Assembly: GCA_002506365.1 (NCBI GenBank)
Contig: DAXK01000015.1
Location: forward strand, 1 to 59,103
Length of the DNA: 59,103 nucleotides
Source: an archaeon UBA583
Lineage (GTDB): Archaea; Nanobdellota; Nanobdellia; Woesearchaeales; UBA583
Direction: 5' to 3'
The position numbers and the translations under genes are program-made. This document shows positions 35,544 to 42,956 of this stretch, piece after piece (the stretch's first letter is position 1; every line of letters starts with the position of its first letter). Under the pieces are notes generated by a model. The model was not told where the DNA came from. It ran no database searches and worked only from the letters and a program-made list of their open reading frames with translations.

Positions 35544-35723
35544 TTAAAATTCTTCCTCTTCCTCTCCACTTTTACTTGGTTTTTTTTTAGGATGTTTTCC
35601 TAAATGTTCACAATCTTTAATTTTTTTATCACACCAATCACAAAACTCTTTTCTATCCTCCTTATCCTTGAATAACTTTTTAGCATCTTCTTTCATATGC
35701 TCAGTTTCTTCTTTAATTTCCAT
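35544..35723 (-). CDS. Small zinc-finger-like protein, 59 aa
   Basis: A short gene with start MEIKEETEHMKEDAKKLF. The middle holds CDWCDKKIKDCEHLGKH, that is C-x2-C-x6-C-x2-H with one more His four residues later, a possible zinc knuckle. The C-terminus is Lys-rich then Glu-rich (GEEEEEF). TATA-like sequence lies close upstream on the minus strand. No family recognised. Nucleic-acid binding is possible but not shown. Confidence 0.6.
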   Translation of the reverse strand: MEIKEETEHMKEDAKKLFKDKEDRKEFCDWCDKKIKDCEHLGKHPKKKPSKSGEEEEEF

Positions 35724-35850
35724 TATACATATATTAAATATTTAAAATCATAAATAATTTTATATAAATTTTATAGTAATTCTATTCAACTACAAATTTC
35801 CAACTTGTAAAACAACATAAATTTAAAAAGAAAAATTTTAGTAGTTAGTT

Positions 35851-36921
35851 ATGACCAATACAAGAACTATAGGTTTAAACCACATCTATCTTGACACTCA
35901 AATTGAAGATTATTCTAATATCTCAACAGGTTATATATTAAGGGCTTTAGGGCACGGATTAAAAATAGCATATGTTGATTGTGAAAATAAATCATCTAAA
36001 TTTTCAAACTTTTTAGAAAATTTATCTTTATCTTATTCTTTCACAAAAAATTTTCCAAAATTAAATATGGATATTTATACTTTCAAAAAAAACCAAATTG
36101 TAAGTAGAACTTTAATTCCTCAAGTTGAATTTGCAAACTTAACATTAGATATGTTTTGGAAACAATTACTAAAACATGAATATGATTTAATTATTTTTGA
36201 CAATTCTAATTTTGAACATATAACTAAATTTAAAATGATAAATATTTTAAATTCAAAATCTTCAAATACTGAAATTATTACAATTTTTAATAATGAAAAA
36301 GATTACAAAGAAATTAAATCTTATTTTGATTTAAACTGTGAACTTTCTTTTAAAAAAAATACTAAAGGATTATCAAATATAAAATCAATATTAAATATTA
36401 CTGGTATGGGGAGAGGTAAATCTCTATTTAGTTATGGATATTTAATTAGAAGTTATATTCAAAAAAAAGATGTTAAATTAATATACTTTGACAAAGAACA
36501 AGGTCTTTATGGTGAGCAACATTTCTTTAAAGCTTTAAAATGTTGGGCAAAAGAAAATGAACTATATGGGACTTTTGATTTTGTATCAACAGGTAAAAAA
36601 AGATTTAATGGGGCAACCTATAGAAAAGAAAATACTTCTGATGATATTAAAGAAGCAAAAGAAGGATTAATGTTATTAAAAACTTCTTTACTAAAGCAAA
36701 CTCCAGTTGTTGCAGATGAATTAAATTCTGTAATTAATTCAGAGTTATTAGACCAAGATGAAGTTTTACAAGTATTAGAAAAAGTAAAACATGAATTAAT
36801 AATTACTGGAATTAAATCTCCTTTAAAAATTAAAAAAATTAGTTCATTAATTTTATCAATTAAATCAACAAAAGATTATTTGAAAAAAAATAAAGGTTAT
36901 CGTAAAGGAATAGATTATTAA
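35851..36921 (+). CDS. Tandem CobO/CobA-like P-loop protein with a degenerate first domain, 356 aa
   Basis: Two CobO-like (corrinoid adenosyltransferase fold) domains in tandem. The second (about 175-356) has a Walker A, GMGRGKS (185-191), the strand KLIYFDKEQG, a DEL in PVVADELNSVI matching the DEIN of CobO, and the family C-terminus LLDQDEVLQVLEK, LIITGIKSP and KGYRKGIDY. The first domain keeps GYILRALGHGLKIAYVD but has no Walker A, and has DNSNF where DE is expected. No other cobalamin gene is in the window. An ATPase adapted to another job, possibly with the downstream coiled-coil operon, is as likely as cobalamin adenosylation. Confidence 0.7.
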   Translation: MTNTRTIGLNHIYLDTQIEDYSNISTGYILRALGHGLKIAYVDCENKSSKFSNFLENLSLSYSFTKNFPKLNMDIYTFKKNQIVSRTLIPQVEFANLTLDMFWKQLLKHEYDLIIFDNSNFEHITKFKMINILNSKSSNTEIITIFNNEKDYKEIKSYFDLNCELSFKKNTKGLSNIKSILNITGMGRGKSLFSYGYLIRSYIQKKDVKLIYFDKEQGLYGEQHFFKALKCWAKENELYGTFDFVSTGKKRFNGATYRKENTSDDIKEAKEGLMLLKTSLLKQTPVVADELNSVINSELLDQDEVLQVLEKVKHELIITGIKSPLKIKKISSLILSIKSTKDYLKKNKGYRKGIDY

Positions 36922-37076
36922 TTTTATTTTCAAACTTTTTTATTTTTTTAACTTTCAAAATTTATTTTTTATTATCAATTAATATTTTCACTAATTCACT
37001 ATTTTTTAAAACTACTATCAATCTTCACTTCCTAGGAGATGTAAATTTTTAAATTGCTAAGTCTTTGAAAAAACTT

Positions 37077-37844
37077 ATGGGTTTATTTAGTAAAAAAGAA
37101 CAAGCGCCAGCAGCTCCAGCAATGCCTCCAGCACCTGCGATGCCGCCAGCACCAGCACCACAGATGAGTGCACCTTCTATGGATTCAGCTCCAGCAATGC
37201 CTCCAGCTCCAAATGCGGCGCCATCAATGGACACTGCTATGCCTGAAATTCCTGATGGAACAAATTTAGCACCACCATCTTTACCAGGTTCAGGATTAGA
37301 TGATATTAAATCTCAAGTTGTAGGAGTTCCAACAACTGATTATACTAGTTCATCAAATGGAAAACAATCAATTGATAATGAAGCTTTTTCAACACCTCAA
37401 ATGTCTAGCGATGAAGATTTATTTAATATGTTTAAAATTGATGATGATCAAATTAATACAAATCATAAATCACAACCTTCAATGCCTAATCCAACTAACT
37501 TTCAAAATGAGGATTCAAATTATACAGATGATCAAGATGATATTTCAATGAATATGTTTGATGATGACTTAGTTGATACACATAGTTCAAATGTTAGTGA
37601 ATTAAACTTTGAAACAAAATCAATTTCAAAAAAAGATGAAACAACTTTTCTTACAACAACTCAATTTAAATCATTACTAGAAGTTGTAGATTCAGTAAAA
37701 AATACAATTAAAATTTCAACTGAAACTCACTTAAAATTAATGGATATGAAAGCTGAAGAAGATGTTGAGTATGAATCATTAAGAAAGAATTTTCAATTTA
37801 TTGAAGATAAATTACATGATTTAGATGGTATTTTATTTGATTAA
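37077..37844 (+). CDS. Proline/alanine-rich linker protein with C-terminal helical domain, 255 aa
   Basis: Start taken at the ATG at 37077 (MGLFSKKEQAP) rather than the in-frame TTG twelve bases upstream. Residues 9-60 are a Pro/Ala/Met-rich run built of PAMPPAP units, then a long acidic, Ser/Asp/Asn-rich disordered stretch to about 180, then a helical domain (TQFKSLLEVVDSVKNTIKIS and onward, ending DGILFD). Soluble. The Pro/Ala stretch uses many GC-rich codons in an otherwise AT-rich gene. First of three closely packed genes (gaps of 8 and 1 bases). Perhaps a scaffold protein; function not known. Confidence 0.65.
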   Translation: MGLFSKKEQAPAAPAMPPAPAMPPAPAPQMSAPSMDSAPAMPPAPNAAPSMDTAMPEIPDGTNLAPPSLPGSGLDDIKSQVVGVPTTDYTSSSNGKQSIDNEAFSTPQMSSDEDLFNMFKIDDDQINTNHKSQPSMPNPTNFQNEDSNYTDDQDDISMNMFDDDLVDTHSSNVSELNFETKSISKKDETTFLTTTQFKSLLEVVDSVKNTIKISTETHLKLMDMKAEEDVEYESLRKNFQFIEDKLHDLDGILFD

Positions 37845-37852
37845 TTATAAAA

Positions 37853-38059
37853 ATGGATAGAAGAAGAGAAATATATATTAAAATTGATAAGTTAAACGAA
37901 CTTGTTAAAATTTTGAAATCTGTAAAAACTAAGGAAGAACAAATTAAACAATTATTTTCTCAATATGATAAACTAGCTTTAGAAGAAAATACTACTTTTG
38001 AAAATTGGAATAATTATTTAGAAGATACATTCACACGAATGGATAATATGAGGTTATAA
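37853..38059 (+). CDS. Small helical protein, 68 aa
   Basis: Middle gene of the three-gene operon, 8 bases after the preceding stop and one base before the next ATG. It is charged and fully helical (MDRRREIYIKIDKLNELVKI at the start), probably a coiled-coil partner of its neighbours. Family not recognised. The tight spacing and the ATG context support it as a real gene. Confidence 0.62.
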   Translation: MDRRREIYIKIDKLNELVKILKSVKTKEEQIKQLFSQYDKLALEENTTFENWNNYLEDTFTRMDNMRL

Positions 38060-38060
38060 A

Positions 38061-38585
38061 ATGGCTATTAAAAAATCAACTGATACTTATGGAGATTTAT
38101 TTATTCCTATGCATGATGTATCTGAAAAAAGAAAAAATTTACTTTTATCAATAAAGAATTCTCTTGTAATGCAAGAAGAATATGAAAAAGTTATTATGAT
38201 TAGAGCTAAAAAAGCTGAAATTTTAAAAACTATCAAAAAGGGAATGACTTCTTTAAATTCAGATTATTCAAAAATTAAAAAACATTTTCCAAATGTAAAA
38301 AATGTCTTATCAAACACTGAAAAAGAAATTTCAATCTTAGAATCTCAAATTAATATTTTAAAAAATTCAAATGTTAAAAATTCTAATGAAATTTTAAAAA
38401 AATTGGATATGGAAAAAAAATTAGGGAAAAAAATAACTTCTCCTAGACCTGAGGTTAAAAAAGAATTAGTGACTGAGAAACCAAAAGTTGCTCCAAAACC
38501 AGCTCCTAAACCAAAACCATTAACTAAAAAAGAAAGAGTTAGAGCAAATTTAAAAGCTCTAGAATCAAAATTACAACACTTGTAA
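38061..38585 (+). CDS. Coiled-coil protein with basic Pro-rich tail, 174 aa
   Basis: Third gene of the operon. Residues 20-130 are predicted coiled-coil (VMIRAKKAEILKTIKKG, TEKEISILESQINIL). A Lys/Pro linker (KPKVAPKPAPKPKPLTKK) follows, then a short C-terminal helix (RANLKALESKLQHL). Soluble, no enzyme motif. Together with the two preceding genes it looks like part of an assembly complex. Which complex is not shown by the sequence. Confidence 0.62.
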   Translation: MAIKKSTDTYGDLFIPMHDVSEKRKNLLLSIKNSLVMQEEYEKVIMIRAKKAEILKTIKKGMTSLNSDYSKIKKHFPNVKNVLSNTEKEISILESQINILKNSNVKNSNEILKKLDMEKKLGKKITSPRPEVKKELVTEKPKVAPKPAPKPKPLTKKERVRANLKALESKLQHL

Positions 38586-38681
38586 TTTTTTACTAAATAA
38601 ATAAAATTAATTTAAATAATATATTATATTATTTAATCTTCTTCTCTTAAAAATAATTTACTATTATTCTTATTACTATAT

Positions 38682-39362
38682 TTACTTTTTAACAATTAAT
38701 TCTTCAAAAGTAAATCCTGTATCTTTCTCAATATTTTTAACAAACTTAAACATAATAAACATCATAACAATCATTGAAGGTAAAGCAATAACTGGAAAAC
38801 TCAAAGCTGTCATTTTTCCTATTTGTAAATTATACTCAACTGTTCCAGGTTCACTTTGAATTAAAATAAATGCTAATAAAAAATTTAAAAAAGCAGAAAC
38901 TAAAAATGGATATTTTAATAATTTACTTAGATTTGAAATATTTTTATCTAATTTTTTTTCTCCAATTTTATTTTTAATTTTTTCAAAATCAAAAGCCTCA
39001 CCAAATAAATTTTTCAAAAACTTATTTGCCTTATCTTTAAATATTATCATAAAAATTAAAATTAATAATGGTATTGAAGTTTCCTTGATAATTAAAACTG
39101 TTTTAGATAATTCAAACAAACTAATTGAACCAGTTAATAATACACTAATAAACCCAAAAATAGAAATTATATTTACATCTCTTCTCACAATAAAATCATA
39201 TATACCGTATACAATTGGAAAACTTAGTGCTACAATAATTCCATAAAATGGTCCTAAATAATTTTCCGTTGAAAACTTAATTAAAATAAATGATGGTATA
39301 ACCACATTTAATAAAATATTTAATAACTGATTCTCTGATTTAACATTTTTTTTATTTTTCAT
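38682..39362 (-). CDS. VC0807-like multi-pass membrane protein, 226 aa
   Basis: At least five hydrophobic segments, with the hallmark LGPFYGIIVALSFPIVYGIYD followed by SIFGFISVLLTGSISLFEL, a pattern I associate with the VC0807-family membrane proteins found mainly in bacteria. Function unknown. The start codon lies two bases after the stop of the chorismate mutase-like gene, so they are co-transcribed. The bacterial affinity makes transfer possible. Confidence 0.6.
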   Translation of the reverse strand: MKNKKNVKSENQLLNILLNVVIPSFILIKFSTENYLGPFYGIIVALSFPIVYGIYDFIVRRDVNIISIFGFISVLLTGSISLFELSKTVLIIKETSIPLLILIFMIIFKDKANKFLKNLFGEAFDFEKIKNKIGEKKLDKNISNLSKLLKYPFLVSAFLNFLLAFILIQSEPGTVEYNLQIGKMTALSFPVIALPSMIVMMFIMFKFVKNIEKDTGFTFEELIVKK

Positions 39363-39364
39363 TT

Positions 39365-39655
39365 TTAATCTTGATGTAACTCCAAAAATTCTTTTTGCTT
39401 TAATTTAGATTCGTCCAAAATTATTTGAAAAAATCTTTCAACAAACTTTTCATTTAATCCAAATTCATTCCCTAACTCAACTTTTGATTTAAGTAATTGT
39501 TCTTCTCTTTTAGGTTGAAATATCTCTAATCCATTTTCCTTTTTAAAAATGGCAATATTCATGGTAACATCAAATCTTTTAGAAATTAATTCTAAAATAC
39601 TATCATCAATTTTATCAAGTTCAAACCTAAGTGAACTCAAATCTAATTCTTCCAT
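39365..39655 (-). CDS. Chorismate mutase, AroQ type
   Basis: 96 residues, the length of a stand-alone AroQ domain. Catalytic positions line up with the E. coli mutase domain shifted by one: Arg10, Arg27, Lys38, Arg50 and Glu51 are all present. The enzyme converts chorismate to prephenate, the first step to Phe and Tyr. No other shikimate gene is in the window, and the gene is paired with a membrane protein, so its pathway role here is unclear. First gene of the two-gene unit; divergent from rfcS. Confidence 0.85.
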   Translation of the reverse strand: MEELDLSSLRFELDKIDDSILELISKRFDVTMNIAIFKKENGLEIFQPKREEQLLKSKVELGNEFGLNEKFVERFFQIILDESKLKQKEFLELHQD

Positions 39656-39741
39656 ACTAAAATGTGTAACTTTAAGTATATAAAGTTAATTCAAACCTTA
39701 AAATAACAAACCTTTAAAAAAGTAAAAACATAAAATATATT

Positions 39742-40692
39742 ATGAATCAAATTTGGGTAGACAAATTCAGACCACAAACTTTTGACCAAATTATTGGACA
39801 AGATAATTTTGTAAAAAGAGTAAAAGCATTTATTGAGAGTAAAAATTTACCTCACTTATTATTCGCAGGGGCTCCAGGGACTGGAAAAACAACGACTGCT
39901 TTAGTTGTTGCAAGAGAATTATATGGTGAACATGGAATTAAAGGAAATTTTTTAGAATTAAATGCTTCAGATGATAGAGGAATCGATGTAATTAGAAACC
40001 AAATCAAAGAATTTGCAAAATTAAAATCTTTAGCAAATATTCCATACAAAGTAATTTGTTTAGACGAAGCAGATTCTTTAACAAAAGATGCTCAACAAGC
40101 TTTAAGAAGAACAATGGAGAAATACTCTAGTAGTTGTAGATTTATTTTAGCATGTAATGAAATTTCAAAAATTTTAGATCCAATTCAATCAAGATGTGTA
40201 ATTTTTAAATTTAAAGGTTTAACAAAAGATGCTTTAGTTACAATCTTAGATAAAATTGAAGCTGAAGAAACTTTAAAATTTGATGATGGAGTAAAAGAAT
40301 ATTTAGCTGAAATTTCTAAGGGTGATGTAAGAAAATTACAAAATACACTTCAAGCAGCAGCTTCAATTAATTTTAATATTACAAAAGATGGAATTAATGA
40401 AATTATTGACTTTGTAAATCCTAAAGAAGTTGAAGAAATGGTTGACTTAGCAAGAGAAGGTAAATTTGAAAAATCAAGAGATTTAATGATTAAACTTAGA
40501 TCAATTAGAGGTTTATCTGGACTTGAAATCTTAAAAGAAATTTATAGAGTAATTCTTAAATTAGATGTTGATCCAAAATTAAAAATTAAATTTATTGACA
40601 AATTAGCATCTGTAGAATTTAGATTAGTTGAAGGTTCAGATGAAGAACTACAATTAGAGGCTTATTTAGCAACATTAGCCTTATTAAAATAA
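39742..40692 (+). CDS. rfcS: Replication factor C small subunit
   Basis: 316 residues, usual length. RFC loads the PCNA sliding clamp at primer-template junctions. Walker A is GAPGTGKTT (43-51), Walker B DEAD (108-111), and the arginine-finger SRC motif is at 150-152. The N-terminal WVDKFRPQTFDQIIGQ and the C-terminal collar domain are intact. The IscU-like gene follows after 10 bp, so the two are probably co-transcribed. The large subunit is not in the window. Confidence 0.97.
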   Translation: MNQIWVDKFRPQTFDQIIGQDNFVKRVKAFIESKNLPHLLFAGAPGTGKTTTALVVARELYGEHGIKGNFLELNASDDRGIDVIRNQIKEFAKLKSLANIPYKVICLDEADSLTKDAQQALRRTMEKYSSSCRFILACNEISKILDPIQSRCVIFKFKGLTKDALVTILDKIEAEETLKFDDGVKEYLAEISKGDVRKLQNTLQAAASINFNITKDGINEIIDFVNPKEVEEMVDLAREGKFEKSRDLMIKLRSIRGLSGLEILKEIYRVILKLDVDPKLKIKFIDKLASVEFRLVEGSDEELQLEAYLATLALLK

Positions 40693-40702
40693 TTAAATAA
40701 AA

Positions 40703-41092
40703 ATGGATTCAGATGAACAACAAATGTATATGGAACAATTAATGGACAATTATAAAAATCCACAAAATATTGGAAAAATAGAAAATTATACTTTATTTCA
40801 TCATTACAAAAATCCAAGTTGTGGTGACACATTTGACATTTATGTAAAATTAGATGATTCAAATAAAAAAATCCTTGATGTGAAATATACTGGTGATGGT
40901 TGCGCAATCTCTACTGCCTCAATTTCATTATTTTCTCAAGAATTAGTTGGTATGGACTTTGAAAAATCAAAAAAATTAACTGATAAATTTATTTATGAAA
41001 TGTTAGGTGTAAAAATTTCACCAGGTAGAGTTAATTGTGCTATGCTTTCTTTAAATGCATATAAAAATTCAATTAAAGAATTTGAAAAATAA
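40703..41092 (+). CDS. Fe-S cluster scaffold, IscU/SufU type
   Basis: 129 residues. The three cluster-binding cysteines are Cys40 (NPSCGD, with Asp42), Cys67 (GDGCAIS) and Cys112 (RVNCAML). The N-terminal LMDNYKNPQNIGKIEN and the residue before the last Cys (Asn rather than His) recall SufU. However, the spacing between the second and third Cys (45) lacks the usual SufU insertion and is like IscU. Builds [2Fe-2S]/[4Fe-4S] clusters with a cysteine desulfurase, which is not in the window. CGFS glutaredoxin and BolA genes lie 9 kb to the right. Confidence 0.9.
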   Translation: MDSDEQQMYMEQLMDNYKNPQNIGKIENYTLFHHYKNPSCGDTFDIYVKLDDSNKKILDVKYTGDGCAISTASISLFSQELVGMDFEKSKKLTDKFIYEMLGVKISPGRVNCAMLSLNAYKNSIKEFEK

Positions 41093-41164
41093 TTTATAAA
41101 TTTCTTTAAAAATTATTTTTTTTTATTTTTATTTTTTAATTATTTATTTTACTTATTTCTAAAA

Positions 41165-41353
41165 TTATGGTAATTTATATTCTCCTAACACTGAATCTGA
41201 AATGTTTTTAACTTGATCAGATCCTTCTGTAAAATTACCTCCGAAAAAATAAATTAATGAAACTAATACAATTAAACTAATAATTAATATTACAATCATA
41301 TTCAAAGTCAACTCAACTCCTTTTTTATTATTTAATTTTCTAATCTTACTCAT
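41165..41353 (-). CDS. Small pilin-like protein, 62 aa
   Basis: I take the ATG at 41351-41353 (MSKIRKL), one base after the stop of the upstream gene; earlier in-frame ATGs up to 41368 would overlap that stop. A class III signal is visible: LNNKKG followed by VELTLNMIVILIISLIVLVS, with Glu near the start of the hydrophobic helix as in true pilins. The mature protein is tiny (about 48 residues). Co-transcribed with the 472-residue secreted protein. Confidence 0.62.
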   Translation of the reverse strand: MSKIRKLNNKKGVELTLNMIVILIISLIVLVSLIYFFGGNFTEGSDQVKNISDSVLGEYKLP

Positions 41354-41354
41354 T

Positions 41355-42773
41355 TTATTCATATCCAAAAATTAAATTTTTATAAATATTAAATGGTTCA
41401 GTTCTAGCACTATCTCCCCAACCAACTGTATTAATCTCAATTTCACCATCAGTTAAACATCTAACTTTATCATTTTGACCAACAGTTGTTGTAGGAACAA
41501 TTGCTCCATACTTACCTAAATATGTGATACATGAATTCTTTTGATTAAAATTAAAGTTATTAATATAATAAATTGGGAATCTTGTATCTAAACTATTTTC
41601 AATTCCTGACATATCGTAACCTAATATTTTCTCACCATTATCTTTAGTTTTCACAAAAATTGATCTACTTGTATCAATATCTACTTTAGGACTTACAGAT
41701 CCAACTTTTTTAGGTTGGTCTGAAATATTATAAAAACTATTTAATGGAGTATTTAAATTTAAACTTGTTTTAGCAATTGAAAATTCATACGTATATTTAT
41801 TATATGTTACATAATACTCTCTATTTAATTTATCAACATATTTTAATTTGTAAATATCATCAACATTACTAATTGTGCTAACATAAGTTAAACCATTAAC
41901 CAAACTACCTTCTTGAGTTTCAGGATTAAATACTTTTGGTTGAAATGGTCTTAATGGGTATAGTAAATTTGCTAAAACAGCTTCATTATTGACTCTATTT
42001 GCTTCTACAGCAGCATTATACGCCACATAGTCTATTGATGAACCTCCTCCATAACCATCATAATCTAAATAATCACTTTCTTTAATTGTATTTGGATTAA
42101 TCCAACCTTGTTTACCTAAATAAATTGCTCCAAAACTTAATGGATTTAAATTCAAATTTGGAATTCCATATTCAATACCATGGATTACAGTATTATTTGC
42201 TGTTAAATCTTGATTTTTAATAATACATACTTTATATGAATTAACAACATTTGATAATACTTCAAAATTCATCTCAAAAATATCCGAATAGCCTGCTTCA
42301 ACTCCATCATTACAATATACTAATAAATTATCTCCAGTCCAACTTGAAGGTATTTTAACTTTATTATACAAATCTTTAGTTGTTTCACAATAAAATAAAT
42401 TCTCAGTTCTATCTGTTTGTTTAACTCCACTCCCTAAATTTGGAACATATAACTCAACTCTAGTTTTATATTGACCTCCAACAGTACAATACATATCTTT
42501 AGTTCCACCACAATTATAATTCCCAGGGATATCTTGATATGCTAAACTGATTTTTCTAGTTTGAACATCTTCTCTTTTTGTTGTAAATTTAATTCCTACA
42601 TTAGAAATTACATCATTAAATGGTGTAATAATTGAAAGTTTTAAATGTGAATTACCTTCTCCTTGGATTGGTTGAATACCACATTGTTCATCCTCTCCGT
42701 ATGAAAACCCAGCTTGAAAAATACCTAAAAATACTACAAAAAATAAACTTAATTTAATTATTTTTTTATTCAT
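41355..42773 (-). CDS. Secreted protein, 472 aa, partner of a mini-pilin
   Basis: Not recognised. Signal peptide at 1-24 (VVFLGIFQAGFSYGEDEQ). The rest is exported, without a second membrane segment, and holds ten or so cysteines (EQCGI, YNCGG, MYCTV, FYCET, VYCND, KVCII, SCITY, RCLTD), mostly in the first 200 residues, which suggests a disulfide-stabilised N-terminal domain. The pilin-like gene follows after one base, so this may be a minor tip subunit or an exported partner of a small filament. Confidence 0.6.
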   Translation of the reverse strand: MNKKIIKLSLFFVVFLGIFQAGFSYGEDEQCGIQPIQGEGNSHLKLSIITPFNDVISNVGIKFTTKREDVQTRKISLAYQDIPGNYNCGGTKDMYCTVGGQYKTRVELYVPNLGSGVKQTDRTENLFYCETTKDLYNKVKIPSSWTGDNLLVYCNDGVEAGYSDIFEMNFEVLSNVVNSYKVCIIKNQDLTANNTVIHGIEYGIPNLNLNPLSFGAIYLGKQGWINPNTIKESDYLDYDGYGGGSSIDYVAYNAAVEANRVNNEAVLANLLYPLRPFQPKVFNPETQEGSLVNGLTYVSTISNVDDIYKLKYVDKLNREYYVTYNKYTYEFSIAKTSLNLNTPLNSFYNISDQPKKVGSVSPKVDIDTSRSIFVKTKDNGEKILGYDMSGIENSLDTRFPIYYINNFNFNQKNSCITYLGKYGAIVPTTTVGQNDKVRCLTDGEIEINTVGWGDSARTEPFNIYKNLIFGYE

Positions 42774-42956
42774 ACAACTTTTATAAAATAATCAATTAAA
42801 AATAGTTGTTACTACTTTAAACCTAATTTAAAACTCCATTTCAACTTAAAATAATTTTTTTAATTTTTAAAAATCGTATTTTTTATTTTATTTTTATAAT
42901 TACACAAAATTTATTGGATGAAACAAATTTATAAATTACTTAATTTTAATTAAATT

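Noticed and set aside
37065..37076. TTG start giving four extra residues to the Pro/Ala-rich protein.
   Set aside because: An ATG four codons later is the more usual start and leaves the conserved-looking GLFSKK terminus at the beginning.
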